Positions 51,776 to 60,401 of a stretch of 64,000 bases of DNA are shown piece by piece; the stretch's first letter is position 1, and the number at the start of each line of letters is the position of its first letter. Source of the stretch: Hymenopus coronatus (lineage: Eukaryota > Arthropoda > Insecta > Mantodea > Hymenopodidae). Below the pieces are notes generated by a model. It was not told the origin of the DNA. It did no database searches and was given only the letters and a program-made list of their open reading frames with translations. The DNA lies in contig CM060900.1 of the NCBI GenBank assembly GCA_030762935.1, forward strand, positions 289,672,784 to 289,736,783, read 5' to 3'. The translations under genes and the position numbers were made by a program.

Positions 51776-52471
51776 ATGATGATGATGATTGGTGTTTAGG
51801 GCCGCTCGACTACGATGGTCATTAACGCCATTATAAATACAAGTTCCAATAAAAAACACCAGCAGTAAAAGACAAAGTAAAATACCAAAATAAACTAAAA
51901 AGGAGGGTTAGGTATAAGATCCAGAGAAAAATATTCATGGCTAGCGCCACCGATGCGTTAAAACGGGTTTGGTTAAAACAGCCAAATAGAATTAAAACAG
52001 GTTACTAAAACAGCCCTTTGGTTAAACGTAACCAGTGGGAAAGAAAATGCACCAACTGTCGCTATAATAAAACTGTCTGGATAAAATAAATAAAACCTAA
52101 ACCCTTATTGGAAGTGCCATTCGAGATAAAAACGATAAAAGCTTCTCTATCAATCTGTAGCGCAATACACTCCATCAGGACATGCCGCACTGACATGGTC
52201 GCCCCACAGAGCGGGGAGATAGGAGCGGGTTCTTTTCTAAAAATGTGACGGTGTGTAAAAACGCAGTGACCGATCCGCAAACGAGCCAATATAACCCCCT
52301 CCCGACGAGATATACGAGAGGAGGTTACCCAGTTTACAGGCAGATCTTTAACTTCCCTGAGTTTGTTCATGCGGAGAGACGACCACTCATCTGACCAGCA
52401 TGTAAGCGTCGCCCCTCGCACAACAAGCCGAAAGTCCGCCGAGGTCATAAACGGAATTATTCTCCTGGGTT
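51776..52471 (-). mobile_element. Family A5-type retrotransposon, 3' end with ORF2 C-terminus
   Basis: The minus-strand tail (CATCATCATC, plus GATGATGATGAT at 51776-51788) and stem-loop lie at the left. Then come the 3' UTR and an ORF2 C-terminal piece (52448-52062) with RREGVILARLRIGHCVFTH and SPLCGATMSVRHVLMEC. It is 5'-truncated at the start of the post-RNase H region (TSADFRLVVRGATL). It is similar to the A5 copy at 44925-45660. Confidence 0.82.
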
Positions 52472-52472
52472 A

Positions 52473-52680
52473 CCCCCTCCCCAGGGGCCTACTTCGATAG
52501 GTACGGGTTTGGCATACCCGGGGGTTCCCGAGCCACTCACCGCCACCTCATCCTGCCCATCGCCATCCACTGTTGCCACGTATTCTTTCAGGTTTTGTTT
52601 CTTTAGTTTGTTTGCTTTATCACCCTTTTCCTCTTCTAGGGTTATGGTGATTATTAGTTTTAAGACCTTAGGATTAATTC
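52473..52680 (+). mobile_element. Family B retrotransposon, 5' UTR fragment
   Basis: It starts with the terminus CCCCTCCCCAGGGGCC and the hairpin CCTACTTCGATAGG (a TTCG loop), followed by the B-type T-rich 5' UTR. It breaks off where a second B-like terminus begins. Confidence 0.75.
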
Positions 52681-52945
52681 TCCCCAGGGGCTCACTTTCT
52701 CTGGGTACGGCTTTGGCGTTCCCGGGGTGGGCAGGCCACTCTCCCTCATTGTCATTCGCTCACTCCCATCTGTCTCAGCCACGTTAGTAACCAATCCATG
52801 TTACATCTTTTCATTCCCGATTATAATAGCCTCTTCCTCTTCTAGGTTTATACACTTCTTAGGTTTAAGGACTTTAGGTTTATGAACTCCTGTCTCACCA
52901 GCAGGGATCTTTCCTATCTCCGTGGTTCCTGTCCCACGGTTTCGG
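52681..52945 (+). mobile_element. Divergent family B-like 5' UTR fragment
   Basis: It begins TCCCCAGGGGCTCAC, a diverged form of the shared terminus, with GGTACGGCTTTGGCGTTCCC in the right place. It continues with a B-type 5' UTR ending in the hairpin CCGTGG...CCACGG at 52920-52940. No coding part is present. Confidence 0.65.
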
Positions 52946-53994
52946 CCCCCTCAAGGGCCTACTACGATAGGTACGGGTTAGGCGCACCTGGGGTCCCCAA
53001 CCACCGTGGCTCCCTCTGTGGGCAACTTCAGAGTGGTGATGGAGTCAGTAGGGCCAAAAGCCCATCCACGTGTAGGCCGTGCGTGGAGACCCGTGTTGGG
53101 GAAAACGAATATCCTGTTTGTTTGAGGACTGCGTACCTGAGCCAGGGCTTCTGTCTTTCAGTAACAGGGTAGGGTGCGCAACTTAATACACCACTTTGGA
53201 TTCTGCTTTGCCTAAACGGGAGGCTAGGGACTAACCCACCCCTAGTCAATCGGCCAGGACTAGGTATTATACCCAACTACAGGGTGAGTGGGACGTCGTG
53301 CCCGCTATATCCCTTGTGTAGCCATGTTGGGCTACGTGGTGCAAGGGGCACACTGGGGGATGAATTTCTATGTTCCTTTATGGCACCAAAAAAATCAAAA
53401 TCTAGCTCTCAGTAATATGGGAAAAGAGTCTTGTGGTCCTCGCTACTTGGTAATCAATCGGACAGAGGAAGGAAGGAAGTTTTATCACGGTGAGCCCCTT
53501 CATAATTCAGAAGGGTCTCGACGCAATAGCTAGACCTGTAAAATCCTGCATTAGAGCTCGCAATGGCTCGCTGCTGGTTGAGACCTTCTCCGCATTCCAG
53601 GCTGCCAAAATACTGAGAGCGAAACTGTTAGCCAGCTTCCCCGTTAAGGCCGAACTGCATAAGACGCTAAACTCCTCACGCAGTGTGATCACCACCCGCG
53701 TTCTTGACGGACTAAGTATTGAGATTCAGGAGAACATGGCGGATCAAAGCGTAACATCTGTGCATCGGGTTCAGCGTAAAGTTAATGGAGAATTCATGCC
53801 TACCCGTACACTGTTCCTGACTTTTGACCGGGTAAATCTCCCGCAAAAGATTAGGGCAGGGTACGAAGTCATCGAGGTTAGGCCTTATATACCGTACCCG
53901 CTCAGATGCTATAACTGTCAACGTTTTGGCCATACCCCAGATTTTTGTAAGGGCGAATCCACCTGCGCCAAATGTGGTGACCTATCCCACGATG
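52946..53994 (+). mobile_element. Family A retrotransposon, 5' UTR and ORF1 N-terminal part
   Basis: A full 5' terminus (CCCCCTCAAGGGCC, CCTACTACGATAGG), 5' UTR and the start of ORF1, cut at 53994 by the 5' end of another family A copy. Its missing right part is not identified nearby. Confidence 0.8.
53380..53994 (+). pseudogene. ORF1 N-terminal fragment of family A copy
   Basis: It starts at the ATG at 53380 (MAPKKSKSS in a shifted frame). Frameshifts lie near 53395 and 53485. From 53490 it is open: PVKSCIRARNGSLLVET, RTLFLTFDRVNLPQKIRAGY, first knuckle CYNCQRFGHTPDFC, and the second knuckle's CAKCGDLSHDA, where it is truncated. It is closest to A2. Confidence 0.75.
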
Positions 53995-54621
53995 CCCCCC
54001 TACTACGGTAGGATTGGGATAGGCGCACCCGGGGTTCCGAGCCACCTTGACTCCCTCTGTGGGCAACCTCAGAATGGTGAGGGAGTCAGTAGGTCAAAAC
54101 GCCCACCCACGTGTAGGCCGTGCGTGGAGACCCGTGTCGGTGAAAAGGTATATCCTTGCTGGTTGAGGGTTGCGTACCTGAGCCTGGGCTTCTGTCTTTC
54201 AGTAACTGGGGAGGGTGCGCAGTCTAATACACCGCATTGGTTTCTGATTTGCCTAAACGGGAGGCTAGGGACTAATCCACCCCAAGTCAATCGGCCAGGA
54301 CTAGGTATTACACCGAACTCCAGGGTGAATGGGACGGCGAGCCCGCTATATCCCCTGTTTAGCCCTGTCACCCCAATGGGGTGACCCCTCGCTGGGCTCC
54401 TTGGTGAGTGGGGAGCACTGGGGGATGAATTTACACCTCTTGTTTTCTATGGAAAAACCTAAACCGAAATCAAATATGCGTGGAAAAGAAGTAGACGAGC
54501 CTCAAGGTCCTCGCTACTTAGTTATATCTAGGACAGAGGAAGGAAAGAAGTTTTCATCTGTGAGCCCTTTCGCTATCCAAAGGGGATTAGACCACATCGC
54601 TGGCCCGGTTAATTCTTGTGT
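53995..54621 (+). mobile_element. Family A retrotransposon, 5' UTR and ORF1 start
   Basis: It starts CCCCCTACTACGGTAGG, without the AGGGGC part, followed by a well-conserved A-type 5' UTR and 58 codons of ORF1 from 54449. It ends at 54621, where a minus-strand A2 3' region begins. Confidence 0.8.
54449..54621 (+). pseudogene. ORF1 N-terminal stub of family A copy
   Basis: It encodes MEKPKPKSNMRGKEVDEPQG and RYLVISRTEEGKKFSSVSPF up to GPVNSCV, then is cut. Here the conserved upstream ATG (54425) is in frame and would extend the product by eight residues (MNLHLLFS). Confidence 0.7.
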
Positions 54622-55620
54622 TTTGCCATGGCAAAAAAGTACACACAAGTAAAAGAGCTAAAAGAGCTAAAAAGTTAAAACAGAAGGACCGGAACTGTCC
54701 AGCCCTCTAACCAGAACTGGATATAAAACTCCATCTAAAACCAACACATTAAAACCAAAAGAGTTAAAAAAAACTGCTATGACACTAAAACTTTAAGGTA
54801 AAAGAAACTTTTGCTAAAAATTTAAAAATCCTGTCCACTGCTCTTGGGTCATTGCCAGGACCTCAGCAAGAGAGGCCGGCATGCCCATAGATGACCGAAT
54901 GTGTGCCAGGTGACCACACTCCAGCAACACATGACGAACTGTCTGTGCCTCCCCACAGAGCGCACAGACAGGAGCAGGTTCACGTTTAAAAAGGTAACTG
55001 TGAGAAAAATACAGTGACCAATTCTTAGCCGAGGTAGTACTATCTCCTCCCGGCGGAATGAACAAGAGGAGGTTACCCAGTTGACAGGGAGGTCCTTCAC
55101 CTCTAGCAGCTTATTACCACGGAGAGCCGACCACTCCGCATGCCAAGTGGAAAAAACGGCTCTCCGTACTGCCACTCTAAAATCTTCTGATGTAGAATGG
55201 GTAATCGTAACACTGGGCGCTGTGGCTGCCGATTTCGCTGCCAAATCCGCCGTGTCATTCCCTGGCAAGCCAACGTGTCCAGGAATCCAGGCGCACTCCA
55301 CATTAAAACCAGAAGCGTGCAAAATGTGGAGAACGTCCTGGATGCGCTGCACCAAAGGATGGTAATTGTACAGCTCACGAATGCTCTGAAGGGCACTAAG
55401 GGAATCACTAATTATAAGGCAGTCACCTAATTTTCGACGCCGAATATACAGAAGGGCTTGATAAATAGCATATAGCTCGGCAGAATATATAGATGTGCTA
55501 CTAGGCAAACCGTAAGTAGAAGTTGCGGTGCCAGTGACAAAGGCATATGCAACACCGTCGGGACTCTTACTAACATCGGTGTAGATACAAGTACGGCCAC
55601 TATTTGGATAAAAATTCTAA
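54622..55620 (-). mobile_element. Family A2 retrotransposon, RNase H to 3' UTR, lacking its 3' terminus
   Basis: The minus-strand A2 sequence is highly similar to 5935-6960. The 3' stem-loop and tail are missing: homology begins about 60 bases inside the 3' UTR at 54622. The other end is cut within the RNase H start (YTDVSKSPDGVAYAFVTG) at 55620. Loss of both ends points to deletion or rearrangement after insertion. Confidence 0.82.
54785..55620 (-). pseudogene. ORF2 C-terminal piece (RNase H, CCHC) of A2
   Basis: It reads SIYSAELYAIYQALLYIRRR, LIISDSLSALQ and WIPGHVGLPGNDTADLAAKS in frame. A 1-bp loss near 55005 (IFTHS) then shifts the frame. CALCGEAQTVRHVLLEC is intact in the new frame. 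The first acidic site is changed (YTDVSK for YTDGSK). Confidence 0.8.
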
Positions 55621-57446
55621 AACGGTGTGCCCCAAGGTTCCGTTCTTAGTGTTATGCTTTTTGCTGTCGCCATCAACAGCATTACTACAGTGGTTCGTAG
55701 TGGGATCTCATCGTCACCATATGTGGACGACTTGGCGCTGTACTATCGCTCCTACAGCACTGATCATCTCGAACTACTCCAGCTCACCATAAACTCCCTC
55801 GCTGGTTGGGCGCTTCATAATGGTTTTCGATTTATCCTTACGAAAACACGATGCATACACTTTCACCGTCTTCGTGGAGTACACCGTCCTCGTGACCTTC
55901 ACTTGAACGGTGTGCCGCTGCCTTTCGTTCCCTCCTTGAAGTTCTTAGGCCTCCACCTGGACTGTGAACTTTCTCGGGTGCCCCACATCCGACACCTTCG
56001 CGCCTCCTGTGATCGATTGCTTCGGATCCTTAAACTGCTTTCTGGTGCGTCTTGGGGCGGTAATTGTTCCGTGATGCTGCGTTATTACCGATCACTCGTT
56101 CGCTCCAAATTAGATTACGGCTTTTTTTTTTTTTTTTTTTTTTATGGCGCAGCGACCGCCTCTTTACTTCGCCTTTTATACACTGTTCATCACACCGGCA
56201 TACGTCTTGCTACAGGACCCTTCCGCACTATTCGTGTGGAATGCTTGTATGCCGATGCTGGTGAACCCCCACTGGCAGTGCGTCTCTCCTTTTTACTTTG
56301 TTGTTATGCTGCTAAGCTGTCTGCGGATCACTGCCATCCTTGTTTTAACCCTGTGTTATGCTTGGAGTATTCACACCGCTATCTAAGGAACACCACTGCT
56401 TCACGCCCCTGTGGTATTCGGTTTCGTGTGCTGCTCTCCGATAGAGGTCGCAGATTGCCTCTTGTGGAGCGCGCTTTTATAAACCTGAAACCTGCCTGGC
56501 AACTGAGGCGTCCCGGTTTCGATCTGTCTCTCTCGAACCTTATTAAACTCTTGATCGCTCCGGAGGTATTTCGGTGCTGTATTAGCGAACTTCTGTGCAG
56601 TTACCGGGTCTTTGCACCGGTGTTCACTGACGGTTCCTAACTTGGAGGAGCTACATATTGTGCCTTTTATTTGAATAGGGAAACACATAGATATCGTCTT
56701 GCGGACGGCATTTCGGTATTCACCGCTGAAGTGTACGCTATCTTTTACTTCCTGGATTTTATCTCGATTTTAGCGCCTGGTAGCCATATTATATGCAGCA
56801 ATTCCCCGAGTGCCCTACAGGCACTCATCAATATACCAGCTCCTCGTCGCTCGCTATGCGCATTCTATTTCGCATTTCTGAATTGATTGATTGCGGCTAG
56901 CAGTTTGTCTTTGCATGGGTTTTAGGTCATGTCGGTATTGCAGGTATTGAGATAGCGGACAGGTCTGCAAAGGTTGCTTGTTCCTTGCAGGGTTACTTGG
57001 AAGCGACTGTACCCTCCGGGGATGTTTCATGTCACCTCCGTTGATCTCTTATTTTAGCCTGGCAGCAATCTTGGCAAAATTTAGCGAGTACCCAGTTTCG
57101 CACTATCTAAGATACGGTGCATCCATGGCTCACATCTTGCCAATCGAACCGGCCCCACGAGGTTATCCTTACGCGTCTGCGGATCGGTCACACGCGGCTT
57201 ACCCATGGCTACCTTCTCCGCCCAGAGCCAGCTCCTTTCTGTCCGACCTTCGATGTTCGTCTATCTGTGGCACATGTGTTGCTTGATTGTCCGAGATTAC
57301 AACACGACCAGCAATGCATTGGCCTGGGTACCACTTTAAACGTCATTTTATGCGAAAACGCCAAATCCCGTGATAAGTACTCCGGTTTGTTGCCTCTATT
57401 GGCCTCAGCGAAGAGATCAGACCTGTTTTGTGAGTGTGGTTTTTAG
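55621..57446 (+). pseudogene. ORF2 RT-RNase H remnant of B1
   Basis: It is open at 55627-56640. The RT box reads SSPYVDDLALYY. A run of 22 T at 56122-56143 has replaced the normal CFIYGA codons and reads as poly-Phe in frame. RNase H begins FTDGS, then a stop follows. Later pieces: VFTAEVYAIFYFLDF, a damaged HVG/AD motif, and the C-terminal LRIGHTRLTHGYLLR. The CCHC is altered (CPTFDVRLSVAHVLLDC). Confidence 0.8.
56122..56143 (+). repeat. Poly(T) expansion inside ORF2 remnant
   Basis: Twenty-two consecutive T lie at the place where the intact B1 copy has a short T-rich codon stretch (17186-17198). This is probably slippage growth from a TTTT seed, although it also resembles a small retroposon tail without a body. 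Confidence 0.7.
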
Positions 57447-57579
57447 CTGTGTTAACTTTTTAGCCCCTAACATTTACCGTTTGAGCTCAATTTTTTGTGC
57501 GTGGGTGTGTGTATTTTTTAGCTTTTTAACTCCTTAGCCTTTGATTTTTACCACATGCACCTGTTTTTCGTGTGTGCAA

Positions 57580-57614
<35 letters not shown>

Positions 57615-57731
57615 TTTCACTGTGTGTTTTCTCTTTCTTCTTTTTACTGTTTTTCCCTTTTTCGGAACTTCGGGCCCAAATGACCTAGTTGTGGACGGGC
57701 CCTGAAACACCACTCACTCAATCACTCACTC

Positions 57732-58168
57732 TAGCCCAATTACGAACCACTCTATGACTGCCGGTCAGTACAGTAGAGATCTTATTGTATGATACTGGAG
57801 CGGCTGATAGGGTTTTTAGCTTTTTATCTTCATTGCCTTTTCTGCTCATAATCTAGTTTTATTTTAATTTTCATAGTTTTGAATGTCCCTGTAATGGCAG
57901 CTGCAGAATTTAACTATTTTGGTCTTCCAGTACTGGAGCTTTTGTTTTAGTTGTCTTTTTAGCCCACTTGTTTTTAAATAGATTTTAGTCTCTCTGTTTT
58001 TGCCGTGGTGACTTTCATTTGTAGGGTGTCATAATTGTCATTTTATTCATTCACATTATTGGATTTTATATTTGTATTGTTCTTTTATTTCGGTTTTAGT
58101 ACATCATGTTCTGATAGGGCTCTAATAGCCCTGTAGTTATGCGTGCCTAAGCTTCAACCATTATCATC
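57732..58168 (+). mobile_element. Family A3-type retrotransposon, 3' terminal 437 bp
   Basis: It starts in the last ORF2 codons (region LRTTL..PASTVEILLYDTGAADRVFSFL), then the 3' UTR, stem-loop (GGGCTCTAATAGCCCTGTAGTTATGCG, decayed) and tail CAACCATTATCATC. It is a heavily 5'-truncated copy abutting the B1 (CACT)n tail. Confidence 0.75.
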
Positions 58169-58716
58169 GCACTTCCCGACGAGAAGAGGTCATTTTATAT
58201 CGCCTACTTATCGGACACTGGCATTTCAGCCACTTCATTTACTGCGAGGAGAGCCAGCTCCAGTTTGTCGGTGTGGCGCGACCTTGACAGTAGATTAAAT
58301 TTTAATCGAGTGCCAGTTTTTATCTCCTCTTCGCCTGTCATCGCGTCTACCATATGACATGCATGCCCTCCTGGCTGACATTCTGTATGGTGTAGAACGT
58401 CTTGTTGCTTTTATTTGACTCAGCCCTATCATTGGCCCTATATAGTTTCATTTCCGTTTTATAGCTTTGGCTGTATGAAGTTTTATTTCATATTTTAACC
58501 TACCGGACCGTTTTTAATGTTTTAACTACAGCGGGTTTATCTGAGCTGGATTTAATATCCATTTTACCATGATCTTTTAGCGACAACTTTAATTTAATGT
58601 TTTGATTTTACTTTATCGGGTGCTAATAATCATATAGGTTGGGCGCCCTTAAGCCTTACATGTCTCTTTCTCTCTCCCACCCCTCTCTCTCTCTCCCACC
58701 CCTCTCTCTCTCTCTT
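58169..58716 (+). mobile_element. Family B2-type retrotransposon, 3' terminal part with (TC)n tail
   Basis: It begins with the ORF2 ending TSRREEVILYRLLIGHWHFS, followed by a decayed CCHC (SVWRDLDS-like). The 3' UTR leads to GGGTGCTAATAATCATATAGGTTGGGCGCCC (58619-58648). The tail is TC-rich with two CCCACCCC interruptions to 58716. Confidence 0.7.
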
Positions 58717-58810
58717 TGTTTTTGGTGCTAATAACGTTTGAAGTTGAGCGCCCATAGTCCAAGGCCTACTACCACGACCTCGACAACGACTACTTCAAAT
58801 GAGCAAGGCC
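58717..58810 (+). mobile_element. Element remnants: 3' stem-loop fragment and left part of an interrupted ORF2
   Basis: 58717-58759 is a third-rate 3' end (TGGTGCTAATAACGTTTGAAGTTGAGCGCCC). 58760-58810 appears to be the left part of an ORF2 fragment whose right part resumes at 59231 (ending LLQMSKA, continuing MPTVLPKGETHFTP). It is split by the copy at 58811-59219. Confidence 0.5.
58800..58810 (+). repeat. Target-site duplication, left copy (TGAGCAAGGCC)
   Basis: The eleven bases TGAGCAAGGCC are repeated exactly at 59220-59230 around the short A-type copy. Confidence 0.85.
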
Positions 58811-59219
58811 GTCTGTTGTTCAGGATTTTGGAGATGCTGGCCAATGATACCGGCAGTGCATAAGGTTTTTAAAATTTTATCCAAAGTGACAAATGCCTTA
58901 AGCAGCTAACTTTTTTGGATTTTATGGATTTTAGCGCAGACAGATGAGTGTTATGTGAGGTTTTTAAATCTTGTATCACCTTTGACACTTGTCGACAACA
59001 TTGTTTGATATTTTAGCTCTTTTAGTGTCGTGGTTTTATCGCCAGCTTTAGTTTCCGGGCTGGACAGTTATTTTATCTTGATTTTAGCTTTTTATGCTGA
59101 TTTTTATCTCTTGAATCTTTTTAGCATAATTTTATCTCAGGTGTTTACCTCCAAAGTTTTATGTTAAGGGCGCTGATTACTTAATAGTTGAACGCCCTTA
59201 AACCCCGTTGATCATCATT
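58811..59219 (+). mobile_element. Family A-type retrotransposon, 5'-truncated, 409 bp, with TSD
   Basis: It starts in the last ORF2 codons (…LEMLANDTGSAHKVFKILSKVT), then the 3' UTR, stem-loop AAGGGCGCTGATTACTTAATAGTTGAACGCCCTT and tail CCGTTGATCATCATT. It is flanked by a perfect 11-bp duplication. It is a classic dead-on-arrival insertion showing that the 3' end is sufficient to define the element. Confidence 0.85.
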
Positions 59220-59230
59220 TGAGCAAGGCC
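59220..59230 (+). repeat. Target-site duplication, right copy (TGAGCAAGGCC)
   Basis: This is the exact repeat of 58800-58810, directly after the ATCATCATT tail. Confidence 0.85.
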
Positions 59231-59712
59231 ATGCCTACCGTGCTTCCCAAAGGAGAAACCCACTTCACTCCTTACCTTCGCCCGTTGAGATCGATCTACC
59301 TGCCCTGGCCAACCCTAGCCCCGCCCCGCCCCGCCCTGCCCCGCCCTGCCGCATCTATGACCCCTTTGTTTTTCGAAGTCGACTATCCCTGATTTCATCC
59401 TTCGGTTCTAGTTTTTACCTCTTAAAGACCAACATCGTGACCATATTTTTATTTATACGACGGGTCGAAGAATTATCAAGGTGCTGAATGTGCCTTTGAG
59501 GTTGATAACCAATGTTTTACTTTTCGTCTTTTATGCCAATGTTCGATTTTTACAGCTGAGCTATTTGGTATTCTCCAGTTTTCTTTTTTTTTAAGTGCGG
59601 CGACATGGCTACCCCTCATTGATATAGGTAAAGATTCTATGAGTGATCTCCAAAGTTTTCGTCCGCTGTACACTTACCAACGTAGGGCGCTAGTAATCTT
59701 AAAGTCCTAAAA
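59231..59712 (+). mobile_element. B-like ORF2 fragment with RNase H piece and shortened 3' end
   Basis: MPTVLPKGETHFTP is followed by a (CCCCG)n stretch (59320-59352). Then, in mixed frames, come FIYDGSKNYQGAECAF and CSIFTAELFGILQF (the first two RNase H motifs) and SDLQSF. The sequence then jumps to a short 3' end GTAGGGCGCTAGTAATCTTAAAG without a full stem partner, and a (TC)n tail. It is too decayed to assign to a subfamily. Confidence 0.6.
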
Positions 59713-59715
59713 CCT

Positions 59716-59773
<58 letters not shown>

Positions 59774-59786
59774 GCGCGCGCGCGCA
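59713..59786 (+). repeat. (TC)n(AC)n(GC)n compound microsatellite
   Basis: About 20 TC units pass into CA and then CG/GC dinucleotides. It sits at the 3' end of a decayed element, as a tail expanded after insertion. Confidence 0.8.
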
Positions 59787-60209
59787 CTTAAAACATTAAA
59801 GAAAGTTTTCAGCCTATTTACATATTTTGATTATGATTTTGAATTATTCATCCTAATTTATAACTCCTTTGAAAACATATAGCTCGGTAACTGAGTCTGT
59901 AAACCATTGGTTTATCTGAAATTGACTAAGGACCACCTACTGGCAAAAATTCCTGCAATGCTGTTTGTTTACATCCTGTATATTCTTACAAAACTGCAGC
60001 TAAAATTTCAATTTCAATGTTATACTAATTCATATACAGGTTTTTTAAATTAAAATTGTAAAGTTTTATTTGGAGCATGCTGTGTTCAGTAATTGCAATT
60101 AAATACTATTGATCTAGTTCCTTGTGTGAATTTTTGCTTCAGCAGTTCAGAATTTTGTAGATTATAAGCTAGATTTTTTATTTACTTATAAATACTTCTT
60201 GTTCTATAG
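59787..60209 (+). other. Host intron end with acceptor
   Basis: Unique AT-rich sequence. The acceptor is TTGTTCTATAG at 60199-60209. No element is recognised between the microsatellite and the exon. Confidence 0.65.
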
Positions 60210-60264
60210 GTACAAGAAGAACCTTAAGGCATTTTACATTATTCATCCAACATTTTGGACTAAG
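60210..60264 (+). CDS. Host exon: CRAL-TRIO/BCH-type domain, GDAP2-like (exon n+1)
   Basis: A 55-bp exon between acceptor AG (60208-60209) and donor GTAAGT (60265). Its first base completes the split Lys codon left open at 23483. It then encodes YKKNLKAFYIIHPTFWTK and ends in phase 0. Together with the earlier exon this gives VLPYK-YKKNLKAFYIIHPTF, the continuous core of a CRAL-TRIO-type domain. The phase match across 36.7 kb and the consensus splice sites are strong support despite the small size. HPTFW favours GDAP2 over RhoGAP or BNIP2 relatives. Confidence 0.8.
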
Positions 60265-60401
60265 GTAAGTGTTTTACTGTTAATGTACAGTTTGTTATTT
60301 ATATACATTGTAGTTCTATGTTTGAAATTTGAGCTTTAAAATATTACAAAGTACAGAATACTGCAGTAATATGTGCAGATTTAAGGCTCAAAATGGTTTG
60401 G
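60265..60401 (+). other. Host intron start (donor side)
   Basis: GTAAGT donor at 60265-60270, then AT-rich sequence up to the tail of a minus-strand element at about 60402. Nothing else is recognised. Confidence 0.6.

Larger units (their letters stand above)
55621..57731 (+). mobile_element. Family B1 retrotransposon, 3' part from RT motif
   Basis: It starts at NGVPQGSVLSVMLFAVAIN within the RT, right after the minus A2 fragment. It runs through RNase H remnants and the C-terminus to the stem-loop GGGCCCAAATGACCTAG...GGGCCC (about 57671-57702) and tail (CACT)n to 57731. It is the same subfamily as the full B1 copy at 12868. Confidence 0.83.
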
